From positions 1-45,995 of the forward strand of contig JBKHBT010000015.1 of NCBI GenBank assembly GCA_046542255.1: a stretch of DNA of 45,995 nucleotides. Direction: 5' to 3'. Under the pieces are notes generated by a model. It ran no database searches. It saw nothing but the letters and a program-made list of their open reading frames with translations, and had not been told where the DNA came from. The stretch comes from JBKHBT01 sp046542255. GTDB lineage: Bacteria > UBP14 > UBA6098 > JBKHBT01. The position numbers and the translations under genes were made by a program. Below, piece after piece: positions 25,652 to 34,227 of the stretch (positions are counted from its first letter, which is position 1; each line of letters begins with the position of its first letter).

Positions 25652-25803
25652 TTTTATTTTTTATACTTTATAGGTACATTATTAATTTGGGGTATAATAC
25701 TTAACCTACTTGAATTTGTTAATAAAAGAACTAATTAGAGACGGCAAATCCTTCCTTTTAGATTTTTGATTTTTCTCTATTGCCTATTAAACTTGTTAAG
25801 ATA

Positions 25804-27189
25804 TTATTCAACCTCCTGTAGTCTGGAAAAACATGTGCTGATAATTTCTGAAAGAGCAGGATGTATATGGATTGAATCCAATATACTTTCTTTTGTGCCG
25901 TTTTGTTTGATTGTGGTAATAATTTCTTGAATCAAAACAGGCGACTGTGGGCCGATAATGTTGAAACCAAGAATCTTATCTGTCTTTTTATGGACTATGG
26001 CAATTGCCTGTCCATCTTTTTCATCTATTGCAAAGCCTTTGGCAATATGCCAATAATCCGAATGGCCAATTAAAATGTCGTCTTTGCCGTATCTTTCGAC
26101 AGCCTCATCGATGTTAAGCCCGATCGCTGCGATATTCGGATGTGAGTAAATTGCATAAGGTATAGCATCATAATCCACTGATTTTTTATCGACATTTTTT
26201 GCATTATGCCATGCAAATTCGGCTTCCTTATTAGCAATATGCTTGAACATGGCCTTGCCATTGCAATCGCCGATTGCATAGATATCTTTCGCAGTAGTTT
26301 GGTAATATTGATCGACAATTACAAAGCCTTTTTTTTCGAGTTTGATGCCGGCTTTTTCGCAATTTAATGCCTTTGTTGCCGGCCTTCTTCCGGTAGCGAT
26401 CAATACCTTTTCGGCCTTTAACTCGATGCTTTTGCCATTATTCTGTTCTATTTCTACTATGATTTGTTCATCAGTGCTTTTGATTTTTCGAGCATTGCTA
26501 TTTAGCAAAACTCTGGAACGCTTCTGTATCAACTTCAATAATATATCGGAAAGCTCTGCCAATACTGGCGGGACAAGCCGATCGTCTCTTTGCACAATCG
26601 TAACATCGGTTCCCATTGCGCTAAAGAAATTCTCGAATTCAACACCAATATAGCCGCCGCCAATTATTATGATGCTTTCAGGCTTCTTCTTTAGCTCCAA
26701 TAAGCTTTCATTTGTAAGATATGGAACATCTTCGGTTCCATCTATCGGTGGAATCATGGGCTTTGCGCCGGTATTGATGAAAATCTTTTTTCCATGATAT
26801 TTCATGCCTTTTACTTCTATGGTCTTTTCGCCTACAAATGATGCTTCAGCATTTATAAAATCTAAATTCTCTGTAGATTTCTGTTTTTTTATCTTGGCTT
26901 TGCTTCTTATGCGTCTGCTATCATGCATTCTGGACATAATCTTTTCAAAATCGATATCGGTGAGAGAAACATCTATGCCCAGATTTTTCATCCTTTCCAA
27001 ATCATGAACCATATCGGCTGGAGATATCAGGTTTTTCGATGGAATACATCCATAATTGATACAGGTACCACCATTGCCATCTTTGTCTATTATCAGAGTT
27101 TTAAGGCCGTTTTTGGTTGCTTTTTTGGCAATCGCTGCACCCGAGCCATTACCAATGACTATAATGTCATAATTCTTCGTTTTTGTCAT
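25804..27189 (-). CDS. FAD-dependent pyridine nucleotide-disulfide oxidoreductase (class I)
   Basis: A 461-residue flavoenzyme of the dihydrolipoamide dehydrogenase/glutathione reductase/mercuric reductase group. It has an N-terminal FAD-binding GNGSG, the redox-active pair Cys43 and Cys48 in GGTCINYGCIPSK, an NAD(P)-binding GGGYIGVE, ATGRRP, DIYAIGDC and the C-terminal His-Glu dyad in HIHPALSE. MerA's extra metal-binding domain and paired C-terminal cysteines are missing, and no lipoyl-complex genes are nearby, so the disulfide substrate is not known. The ATG at 27189 is preferred over a GTG at 27198. It overlaps the Rrf2 gene by 23 bases, so redox control of this enzyme is likely. Confidence 0.88.
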   Translation of the reverse strand: MTKTKNYDIIVIGNGSGAAIAKKATKNGLKTLIIDKDGNGGTCINYGCIPSKNLISPADMVHDLERMKNLGIDVSLTDIDFEKIMSRMHDSRRIRSKAKIKKQKSTENLDFINAEASFVGEKTIEVKGMKYHGKKIFINTGAKPMIPPIDGTEDVPYLTNESLLELKKKPESIIIIGGGYIGVEFENFFSAMGTDVTIVQRDDRLVPPVLAELSDILLKLIQKRSRVLLNSNARKIKSTDEQIIVEIEQNNGKSIELKAEKVLIATGRRPATKALNCEKAGIKLEKKGFVIVDQYYQTTAKDIYAIGDCNGKAMFKHIANKEAEFAWHNAKNVDKKSVDYDAIPYAIYSHPNIAAIGLNIDEAVERYGKDDILIGHSDYWHIAKGFAIDEKDGQAIAIVHKKTDKILGFNIIGPQSPVLIQEIITTIKQNGTKESILDSIHIHPALSEIISTCFSRLQEVE

Positions 27190-27604
27190 CAAAATCACAT
27201 TCTTTTGCTAATGATGCTAAATCTGTTTTTGACAGATAGTGTTTCACGTCTTGCCGAACACTATTGTATAAATCACCAAATATACATGTCTTATTTCGGC
27301 ATGTAGTTCTTCCAATTATACATGCTCTTTTGATTACTTTGCCTTCGATACTCTCATGGACATCTATTAGTGTTATTTTTTCTGGTGGCTTTTTTAATTT
27401 TATTCCACCTTTTGGGCCGCGGCGAGTTTCTATAAGGCCTGCACGTGACAATTGAATTACAACTCGTGCCAGATGGTGAACTGATCCGTGAATACCCTTT
27501 GCAATATCTTTTACATGAAAAAACTTATCCGGTTCACGAGCAATATAAACCATCGCATGAAATGCCAGTGAAAGTGATTCGCTCATCTTTAGAAAACTTA
27601 CCAT
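27167..27604 (-). CDS. Rrf2-family transcriptional regulator
   Basis: A 145-residue winged-helix regulator of the Rrf2 family (IscR, NsrR, CymR relatives). The recognition region includes VKDIAKGIHGSVHHLARVVIQLSRAGLIETRRGPKGG, and three cysteines at 95, 102 and 107 fit the position of the Fe-S cluster ligands in IscR-like members, so it may sense iron-sulfur status, oxygen or nitric oxide. AAGGA lies four bases before the ATG at 27604. It heads a two-gene unit with the disulfide oxidoreductase and is divergent from the korAB-superoxide reductase unit, which it may also regulate. The target is inference. Confidence 0.9.
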   Translation of the reverse strand: MVSFLKMSESLSLAFHAMVYIAREPDKFFHVKDIAKGIHGSVHHLARVVIQLSRAGLIETRRGPKGGIKLKKPPEKITLIDVHESIEGKVIKRACIIGRTTCRNKTCIFGDLYNSVRQDVKHYLSKTDLASLAKECDFDDKNEEL

Positions 27605-27659
27605 TTTGTCCTTGACTTTCTATTACTATTCCTTATTTTTGTATCACAATACATAAATA

Positions 27660-27688
27660 AAGCTAAAGAAAAAGCCATAAAGTGTCAA
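27660..27688 (-). promoter_or_regulatory. Candidate promoter of the Rrf2-oxidoreductase unit
   Basis: On the minus strand TTGACA (27683-27688), a 17-base spacer and TAGCTT (27660-27665) lie about 56 bases before the start. Just downstream is a short palindrome-like GTAT-CACA-ATAC on the plus strand, a possible but weak operator for autoregulation. I could not define a convincing promoter for the divergent korA gene in the same spacer. Confidence 0.4.
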
Positions 27689-27785
27689 GGAAAAATTCAT
27701 AATTATTAAAAATCTTCCGAATAAAGATAATATCGTATTGATTGTTTACTAATATTAAAAATAATCTCAAATCAAAGAGGTGATG

Positions 27786-29453
27786 ATGAAGAAAAATAAA
27801 TTCACATTCCTTGCTGGTGGACAGGCTGGCCAGGGAGTAAAAAAGGCAGGTGCCGTGGCATCTTTGCTATTTCGTAAGCTGGGAAGGAAGGTCTTCGAGC
27901 TGGAAGACTATCAGAGCCTTATTCGAGGTGGACATAATTTCGCGGCTGTATCAAGCAGCACTGGTGAGATTTCCAGCCACTATATGAAAGCCGACCTTGT
28001 GGTTGCTTTCGATGAGCGCTCATATAAAACGCACAAAGGGCATCTTTCAAAAGATGGATTAATTATCTATGATGATTCTGTCGAAAAACCGGAAAACGGA
28101 ATCGCAATACCGCTTCTGGAAAAGGCAAAAGATTACTCAAGAGCCAATCTTCGTTTGGGAGTCGGCTCTATTGCTGTGCTTTGTGCATACTGTGGCCTTG
28201 GCAAAGAGTTCCTCGATGAAATCATCGAAGAGGGCTATGGAGTCGATTTGGACAATAATAAGGAATACGCACATACTATATATGATATAGCAGAAGAGAA
28301 AATCGAAGAAAAGATAGAACTCGAAAATGGCGAGCATGATTTGCCAATAATCGATGGCAATAAAGCTATTGCTCTCGGCGCAAAAGCAGCCGGGCTGGAT
28401 AGCTATTTTGCATATCCTATGTCTCCTGCATCGCCTATTCTTCATTTTCTTGCCAAAAATAAAGATGAAATGGCTGTTTCTGTGGTTCACGCTGAAAGTG
28501 AGCTGGCTGTCATAAATATGGCAATCGGTTCATCATTTACAGGTGCCAGAACACTCGTAGGGACATCTGGCGGCGGATTTGCATTGATGGCGGAAGGGTA
28601 TTCATTTGCTGGAATAGCAGAAGCTCCGGTTCTGGTTGCGATGGCTTCTCGGCCCGGCCCGGCGACAGGAGTACCGACATATACTGCTCAAGGCGACCTC
28701 AAGTTCGTGCTCGACCAGGGGCATGGTGAATTTACCAATATTGTCGCTTCACCCGGAACTATCGAAGAAGCATTCTATCTGGCTTCCGAGATGATGCAAC
28801 TAATATGGGAATTCCAGATGCCGGGTATTTTGCTGTCTGAGAAGCATCTCGCAGAAAGCAGCATGAGCGTATCTCTGGATAGCAAAAAAACAGGCTGGGC
28901 AGAACCTTCTGCCGACAAGGAGTCCAGTGATGAGGATTATCAACGTTACTCGGATACAGAAGATGGCATTTCACCGCTTCGTTTTCCGCCCTCAAAAAGC
29001 TTCATCCGATGGAATAGCTATACACATGACAAAGATGGCATTACCACAGAAGATGCAGAGACCATTACATGGAATGCCAATAAACTAAATCGCAAAACAA
29101 ATGCTCTAATCAAGAAACTCAAATCAAAGAAGACAGTCAATGTATATGGTGATTCTGGGCCGATTATTTTTACTTATGGCAGTGTTACGATGAGCGTGCT
29201 CGAAGCATTGCGATGTGGAAATTTAGAAGCCACAATTGTCCAGCCAATTTATCTCGATCCCCTTCCAATCTGGGAACTTGAAAAGTATCGAGATAAAGAT
29301 GTTCTGTTTATAGAACAAAGCTCAACCGGGCTTTTCGAGCAGCTTCTAAAAGAAAAGGCCGGCATAAAAGCCCGCGATTCAATCAGAAAATACGATGGCC
29401 GCCCATTCGACCCCGAAGAACTTGCTGCCAAAATTCAGGAGGTGATCAAATAA
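27786..29453 (+). CDS. korA: 2-oxoacid:ferredoxin oxidoreductase, fused gamma-alpha subunit
   Basis: A 555-residue fusion. Residues about 1-185 are the gamma domain (GGQAGQGVKKAGAVASLLF, DYQSLIRGGHN) and about 190-555 the alpha domain, with FAYPMSPASPILHFLA, VVHAESELAVINMAIG and TGARTLVGTSGGGFALMAEG. With the beta subunit it oxidatively decarboxylates a 2-oxoacid (2-oxoglutarate or a related acid) with CoA and passes electrons to ferredoxin. Three candidate starts lie in a row (GTG 27780, ATG 27783, ATG 27786); the last has the best spacing from AGAGG. The gene overlaps korB by one base (TAATG). A strictly anaerobic style of metabolism is implied. Substrate cannot be fixed from sequence. Confidence 0.9.
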   Translation: MKKNKFTFLAGGQAGQGVKKAGAVASLLFRKLGRKVFELEDYQSLIRGGHNFAAVSSSTGEISSHYMKADLVVAFDERSYKTHKGHLSKDGLIIYDDSVEKPENGIAIPLLEKAKDYSRANLRLGVGSIAVLCAYCGLGKEFLDEIIEEGYGVDLDNNKEYAHTIYDIAEEKIEEKIELENGEHDLPIIDGNKAIALGAKAAGLDSYFAYPMSPASPILHFLAKNKDEMAVSVVHAESELAVINMAIGSSFTGARTLVGTSGGGFALMAEGYSFAGIAEAPVLVAMASRPGPATGVPTYTAQGDLKFVLDQGHGEFTNIVASPGTIEEAFYLASEMMQLIWEFQMPGILLSEKHLAESSMSVSLDSKKTGWAEPSADKESSDEDYQRYSDTEDGISPLRFPPSKSFIRWNSYTHDKDGITTEDAETITWNANKLNRKTNALIKKLKSKKTVNVYGDSGPIIFTYGSVTMSVLEALRCGNLEATIVQPIYLDPLPIWELEKYRDKDVLFIEQSSTGLFEQLLKEKAGIKARDSIRKYDGRPFDPEELAAKIQEVIK

Positions 29454-30298
29454 TGGAAAAACTAACTACAAATGCCGAAAATACATGGTGCCCGGGCTGC
29501 GGTAATTTTGGTATATTAAACGCCGTTCAGGAAGCCATTATGGCGCTTGACGAAGATGGAACTGGACGTGAGAATATCGTGATGACGACTGGTATTGGCT
29601 GTCATGGCAAGATGAGTGATTATTTGAAGCAAAGCGGTATCTATACACTTCATGGCCGAGGTGGTGCCGTGGCGCAGGGAATCAAAATTGGAAATCCCGA
29701 CCTGAAGGTAATAGCTTTCGGCGGTGATGGAGACAGCTATGGCGAGGGCCTTGCGCATACTCTATTTGCAGCCAAAAGAAATTCGGATATTACTGTGATA
29801 ATACACAATAATGGTGCCTATTCATTGACAACAGGACAGGCATCACCTACCAGCCGCAGGGGATTCGAAGGGCCTTCCACACCCGATGGCAGCTATGAAG
29901 ACCCTATCAATCCCATTGCGCTTCTTCTCGAGATTGGTGCAAGCTTCGTTGCCAGAGGCTATTCGGCAGAAAAAAAGATGCTAAAAGAACTTATCATAGC
30001 AGGAATCAAACATCCCGGATTTGCTCTGATAGACGTCTTGCAGCCAAGTGTTGTTTTCTCTGAAAGACAATATAAAGAAATCGGCAAACTCATCGAAAAA
30101 ATCGAGGATATACCAGATAGCCGAGAAAAAGCAATCGTATTATCAAAGGCCGAAGACAAATTGCCAATAGGTATCTTTTACAAGGAAGAAAAAAAGCCAT
30201 ACCACAAGGCATTATACGGAGATTTCAATCCCGCCGTAGGCCACAAAAACAGGGATTGGTGTTTGAAAACAGTTGATAAACTAATTGAAAAAAACTAA
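29453..30298 (+). CDS. korB: 2-oxoacid:ferredoxin oxidoreductase, beta (TPP-binding) subunit
   Basis: Beta subunit of 281 residues that binds thiamine pyrophosphate and one [4Fe-4S] cluster. Cys13, Cys16 (WCPGCGNFG) and Cys50 (GIGCHGK) match three of the cluster ligands of characterised enzymes. The TPP/Mg region is GDGDSYGEG with NNGAYSLTTGQASPTS. The fourth ligand, usually a Cys in a PCVTF context (Cys197 in the Sulfolobus tokodaii enzyme), is Ser199 here (QPSVVF, codon AGT at 30047-30049). One base change would restore Cys. It is coupled to korA and followed by superoxide reductase. Family assignment is secure; the serine is worth checking. Confidence 0.91.
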   Translation: MEKLTTNAENTWCPGCGNFGILNAVQEAIMALDEDGTGRENIVMTTGIGCHGKMSDYLKQSGIYTLHGRGGAVAQGIKIGNPDLKVIAFGGDGDSYGEGLAHTLFAAKRNSDITVIIHNNGAYSLTTGQASPTSRRGFEGPSTPDGSYEDPINPIALLLEIGASFVARGYSAEKKMLKELIIAGIKHPGFALIDVLQPSVVFSERQYKEIGKLIEKIEDIPDSREKAIVLSKAEDKLPIGIFYKEEKKPYHKALYGDFNPAVGHKNRDWCLKTVDKLIEKN

Positions 30299-30311
30299 AA
30301 AAAGGAGAATT

Positions 30312-30704
30312 ATGTCAAAGATTCAAAAACTATATCAAGAAGCAGACTGGAAAAAGGAAAAACATGTTCCGGTTATCGAATTATCGGGAATAGTCGGTTC
30401 AGACTCGCCGATTCAGGTGCAGGTTTCAGTTGGCAAGGAAATCGGCCATCCTAATACTACCGAGCATTTTATCCAGTGGATGGAAATTTATTTTCATCCT
30501 GAAGGCGAGAAATTCCCATATCTTATAGGGCGTTTCGATTTAGCAGCTCATGGTGCATCAGTAGATGGACCGGATAGCAGCACAGTCTATACTGATCCAA
30601 ATGCAAGCGTGATATTCCGCACAAAGAAGTCAGGCACAATAATCGCAAATTCATATTGCAATATCCATGGCCTCTGGACAAATACCAAAGAACTTGAGAT
30701 ATAG
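30312..30704 (+). CDS. sor: Superoxide reductase (neelaredoxin/class II desulfoferrodoxin)
   Basis: One-iron superoxide reductase of 130 residues that reduces superoxide to hydrogen peroxide in anaerobes without releasing oxygen. The [Fe(His)4(Cys)] ligands are visible as His18 (EKHVP, with the neighbouring Glu16 and Lys17), His46 and His52 (HPNTTEH), Cys116 and His119 (YCNIHG), with the same spacing as in the Pyrococcus enzyme. The N-terminal rubredoxin-like iron site of desulfoferrodoxin is absent. The start at 30312 has AAGGAG (30302-30307) upstream; the in-frame ATG at 30285 would overlap korB. It follows korB by 13 bases, so it is probably co-transcribed, protecting the oxygen-sensitive oxidoreductase. 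Confidence 0.93.
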   Translation: MSKIQKLYQEADWKKEKHVPVIELSGIVGSDSPIQVQVSVGKEIGHPNTTEHFIQWMEIYFHPEGEKFPYLIGRFDLAAHGASVDGPDSSTVYTDPNASVIFRTKKSGTIIANSYCNIHGLWTNTKELEI

Positions 30705-30762
30705 AACCCGATCCAACATTAAGTTCTTTAATATACTTAAACAAAAATTTTTTTTTACTCAA

Positions 30763-30798
30763 GTTGCGAAGCTCAGCTTCGCAACTCTATTTTTTTTT
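30763..30798 (+). terminator. Terminator after the korAB-sor unit, a 23-base palindrome
   Basis: Two perfect 10-base arms, GTTGCGAAGC (30763-30772) and GCTTCGCAAC (30776-30785), separated by TCA and followed within a few bases by ten T. The arm length, three-base loop and AAGC-N3-GCTT core are shared with the repeat at 45950-45972. Confidence 0.8.
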
Positions 30799-31021
30799 AA
30801 GCTCCGCTATTGTATTCTTATCCTCGTTGGAAAGCTCTGATTCTGCATTTCGAAGGTTATAGACTTATGCATTCTATCGAAGACAGTAACCTTGTTTATT
30901 TAGTACTGAATACCGCCATTTAGGATAATGTTTTAAGGGCTATAAATTGCTTAATATTATAAAAATAGGAAATTGTACATTCCGATAAAACAGAATCGAT
31001 GTAAAAAATCTGCAAAGACTA

Positions 31022-31050
31022 TTGACCTAATGCATGTTGTTCGTTACATT
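31022..31050 (+). promoter_or_regulatory. Candidate promoter of the Ptb-like gene
   Basis: TTGACC (31022-31027), a 17-base spacer and TACATT (31045-31050), ending 38 bases before the start codon, with the usual TTGAC-N17-TAnnTT layout of this window. Confidence 0.55.
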
Positions 31051-31088
31051 TATCACAAAAAGTAAAAGAATCGATGAAAGGAGCAAAA

Positions 31089-31994
31089 ATGGAAAGACTC
31101 AATGCGCTTTTTGATCTTGCACGTGAAAAGGGTGCGCGCAAAGTTTCAATAGCTGGCGCGGCAGAGAAGGATATTCTAAATGCAGTCGAAACAAATCGCA
31201 AGGCTGGAATTTTAGAAGCCGTTCTGGTTGGTGATAAGGAAGATATCGCAAAAATCGCTGGAGAATTGGAACTCGATCTTTCAAATTATGAAATAGTTCA
31301 TGAGCCGAATGCCAAAAAGCAGTCGCTTGTCGCAGTCGATCAGATCCACAAAGGCAAAGCAGAAGTTCTGGTTAAGGGTCTTGTCTCGACAGCCGACTAT
31401 ATGCGCGCAGTTTTGCATAAGAAAAATGGACTTCAGGCCGGTGGGCTTTTATCACATGTAGCGGTTTTCGATATTCCGGCATACCATAAGCTTCTTATTC
31501 TGACCGATGCTGCTGTTACAATTGCTCCGGGAATACCAGAAAAAGTCAAACTGATCAAAAATGCTGTGCTTTGCGGAAAAGCAATTGGCCTGGATCTCCC
31601 AAAGGTCGCATGTGTCGCTGCTGTGGAAAAAGTTAATCCCGGCAAAATGCCTGCAACGACCGATGCTGCACTCCTTTCGATTATGAATAAACGCGGCCAA
31701 ATAAAGGGCTGTATCGTCGATGGACCATTTGGTTTCGATAATGCGATATCGAAAAAATCTGCCGAACTCAAGAAAATCAAGGGCGAAGTCGCAGGCGATG
31801 CCGATATTATTCTGGCAAATGATATCGAAACTGCAAATGTACTCTATAAGTCATTCAATTATTTTGCTAATGCCGCCTGTGGCGCGATTGTGCTTGGCGC
31901 AAGCGCACCAATAGTTCTGACATCGCGTGCCGACGATGAAAAAACAAAAATGGCATCGATGGTTCTTGGCGTATTGATTTCACATGTAATGTAA
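31089..31994 (+). CDS. ptb: Phosphate butyryl/acetyltransferase family protein
   Basis: A 301-residue member of the phosphate acyltransferase family, which interconverts acyl-CoA and acyl phosphate. ARKVSIAGAAEKDILNAV, KGLVSTADYMRAVL and SHVAVFDIPAYHKLLILTDAAVTIAPGI are family segments, with the strong EVLVKG and DGPFGFD features of phosphate butyryltransferases. The ATG at 31089 is chosen over 31074 because AAAGGAG (31077-31083) precedes it. No butyrate kinase or acetate kinase gene follows, so the acyl group is undetermined and the gene stands alone between its own promoter and terminator. It probably works in CoA-dependent anaerobic metabolism. Confidence 0.85.
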   Translation: MERLNALFDLAREKGARKVSIAGAAEKDILNAVETNRKAGILEAVLVGDKEDIAKIAGELELDLSNYEIVHEPNAKKQSLVAVDQIHKGKAEVLVKGLVSTADYMRAVLHKKNGLQAGGLLSHVAVFDIPAYHKLLILTDAAVTIAPGIPEKVKLIKNAVLCGKAIGLDLPKVACVAAVEKVNPGKMPATTDAALLSIMNKRGQIKGCIVDGPFGFDNAISKKSAELKKIKGEVAGDADIILANDIETANVLYKSFNYFANAACGAIVLGASAPIVLTSRADDEKTKMASMVLGVLISHVM

Positions 31995-32008
31995 TTTTCA
32001 AATTAAAA

Positions 32009-32046
32009 AGCGTATTCAAGCCAATTAGCCTGAATACGCTTTTTTT
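32009..32046 (+). terminator. Intrinsic terminator after the Ptb-like gene
   Basis: A perfect 10-base stem, AGCGTATTCA (32009-32018) and TGAATACGCT (32031-32040), with a 12-base loop and a T-run to 32046. A-residues before the stem make it usable on the opposite strand too, where the aminopeptidase gene ends at 32067. Confidence 0.9.
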
Positions 32047-32066
32047 GTATCTATTTATGAATAATC

Positions 32067-34118
32067 TTATCTATTGTCTAATGGCTCATTTAACTTTTCT
32101 GTTCCTGGAAGAACGAATCGGCCATCACGGATGATATCGACTTCTTTACCGCATTTTGTTATGACAGATATATGGTCTAATGAATCATACGGAAGAGTGA
32201 TGTCCATGTGTTTATATGTATAGGCTTTGGAAGGGTCTGTTTTGCGTAATATGGTTTTTTCATTGTCTCTTGCGATTATTTCCTTGCTATCAGGATTAAA
32301 AACAGGCTTGTCTTCAGTGTATGTGAAACATGTATCGCCAATTGCAAAATGAGGCCCCATTTTCTCGATAATCAGAACAGGAAGAACATCCAAAATATCA
32401 TGTTTTCTGCTAACTACATAGGCAAGAGTATTAGTTCCGATTGCAAATTCGCCTATTGGTAGAGTCTCGTGCGGAAGTAGCAGGTTTTCGTGGATGTATC
32501 TTTTATTTGATTTTTCATCATCGAAATTTGTGCAACTATAATCTATGATATATCCATCTTTGAAATATAGCTTCAGGTTTTCATATCTTAGGCTACCGAG
32601 ATATGTTTCTTTGATATGCAGAGTACCTTCGGTGCCTTCGAGCTTCGGTGATGTGAAAACCTCACCAACAGGAATATTAACATCGGCGCCGCAGTTTAGG
32701 AAATTGGTCTCCTTATTCGGATTTTTGATCTCCTGCGTTACGACTTTCATATCGGTTTCATTGTCGTCTTTGCCTTTGACTATGATATATTCTGCAAGGT
32801 CTAAAGCATCCACGATCTTCTGCTGCAGTTTTTCATAGGTATCTGAATCGAGCATATTGATTTCGAGAATATCCTCGAAAATCGCCTCGAAATCGCCATC
32901 GATATCTGGCGACGGAAATGATATTGCAGTGAAGCTGGATTTTTCGCGGCTATAGTATTTATTCTGGATCTGCATCTGATTGTTCTGATGGATTTGGTAG
33001 AGCTTCTGCTGCTCGTCCGATAGCTTGAGAGTCTCTTCTTTATTTTCCGGTTGGAAAGGCTTTTCGCCGAATTTACCGAAATAGACTACTCCGGAGCAAT
33101 GTTCCATAAGCCCTTTAACTGTCTCGGCGGCTTTTTGGGATTCATTTTTGGCCTTTTCGACAAAATCTTCATCGATGAATAATGCCGTGTCGAATCTGTG
33201 GTCATAGCTATATTGCTTGTTTGCAGCTTTTGATGAGACATTGCTAATAATCGCTTCCAGTCCCATGTCTTCTTTGAGGATTCGAATAACATGACGGATA
33301 ATTCTCTCCATGCCAGCATTGAACATCAATGTTGCTGTTTTCTTATTATCTAATGGCTTGTTCTCACGCTCAAAGCCGCGTCTATATGCCTTGACGACCA
33401 TTTTTGCCAATTTCTGGATCTTATCATCTGGATAATTCTGCAGGAATTTTGCTATCTTGATTTCATTCTCGGTTATATAGGTATTAAATTTAAATAGATA
33501 GCTAAGATCATCCAGGTCAGAATTCATAACTGTATCGGTATAGAACTTGAACTCAGGATCGAAATATTGTTTCCAGCCGATTATTCTTTCTTCGGTTTTA
33601 TCGCGCCTTTCGATATCGGTAATCAGATTTTTTAGCTCTTCATAGTCTGGTTTATTGTTTCTGATATATTTATTGAATTTAATAAATAACTGGTTTAACT
33701 CATTCATCTCGAAAATTTTATGAAGGAATGAATAGGTAACATACTGGCGATACATCATATAAAAATACGAAAAAAGCTGCCCAAATTTGTCGCCAAAGAC
33801 TTCTACACAATAGCTGGGATTGGCATAGCTTGTATTATAGTTATCGCCGATTATTTCTTCATAGAAACCGGTATTCTCTTTTTTAAGCTCTTCGAAATTT
33901 AGCTTTTCGAAATGCTTATCGCCAAGCTCTTCTTCGAATCTCGCAAATTTGAGAATCTTATTTGCAATTGCCAGGTTAAAGTCATAATATTCATTCTCGC
34001 CTGGATAATCGCCAATAGCATATTGGTCTCTTATCTGGGTTATCTCGATAATCGATTGTTTATAATTCGGCACGGCCTTTTCATTGAATTTCTTGAAATA
34101 GCTTTTTGAATCGAACAT
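32067..34118 (-). CDS. Large aminopeptidase with M29-like C-terminal domain
   Basis: A 683-residue cytoplasmic protein (no signal peptide). The C-terminal domain, about 470-683, resembles M29 (thermophilic) metallo-aminopeptidases: NIPVGEVFTSPKLEG with Glu486, LPIGEFAIGTN with Glu557, and EKMGPHFAIGDT with His590 fit the metal ligands. The usual later HxD is HIS (His649, Ser651). The N-terminal 460 residues are mostly helical, rich in Lys, Glu and Tyr, and unrelated to anything I recognise; similar long aminopeptidases occur in clostridia. GAGG precedes the ATG. It is convergent with the Ptb-like gene and probably monocistronic. Confidence 0.72.
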   Translation of the reverse strand: MFDSKSYFKKFNEKAVPNYKQSIIEITQIRDQYAIGDYPGENEYYDFNLAIANKILKFARFEEELGDKHFEKLNFEELKKENTGFYEEIIGDNYNTSYANPSYCVEVFGDKFGQLFSYFYMMYRQYVTYSFLHKIFEMNELNQLFIKFNKYIRNNKPDYEELKNLITDIERRDKTEERIIGWKQYFDPEFKFYTDTVMNSDLDDLSYLFKFNTYITENEIKIAKFLQNYPDDKIQKLAKMVVKAYRRGFERENKPLDNKKTATLMFNAGMERIIRHVIRILKEDMGLEAIISNVSSKAANKQYSYDHRFDTALFIDEDFVEKAKNESQKAAETVKGLMEHCSGVVYFGKFGEKPFQPENKEETLKLSDEQQKLYQIHQNNQMQIQNKYYSREKSSFTAISFPSPDIDGDFEAIFEDILEINMLDSDTYEKLQQKIVDALDLAEYIIVKGKDDNETDMKVVTQEIKNPNKETNFLNCGADVNIPVGEVFTSPKLEGTEGTLHIKETYLGSLRYENLKLYFKDGYIIDYSCTNFDDEKSNKRYIHENLLLPHETLPIGEFAIGTNTLAYVVSRKHDILDVLPVLIIEKMGPHFAIGDTCFTYTEDKPVFNPDSKEIIARDNEKTILRKTDPSKAYTYKHMDITLPYDSLDHISVITKCGKEVDIIRDGRFVLPGTEKLNEPLDNR

Positions 34119-34227
34119 TTTTCCTCGCTTTCTTTACATTATCCAAAGAAGATACATATATAAATTCCAAATTTCAATACAAAAATTTGCAGATTAATCG
34201 AATAGGCAAATATTGAAGGGTAAATGA

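Larger units (their letters stand above)
30705..31088. other. Non-coding spacer between superoxide reductase and the Ptb-like gene
   Basis: The spacer of 384 bases holds the terminator at 30763-30798, an AAGCTCCGC stretch (30799-30807) that is the reverse complement of part of the repeats at the window end, a 7-base inverted repeat AAGGTTA/TAACCTT (30853-30859 and 30887-30893) of unknown role, and the promoter at 31022-31050. No open reading frame with a credible start is visible in it. Confidence 0.5.

Noticed and set aside
30285..30311. Upstream in-frame start for superoxide reductase (MKKTKKRRI extension)
   Set aside because: It would overlap korB and has no binding site at proper spacing; AAGGAG (30302-30307) points to the ATG at 30312.
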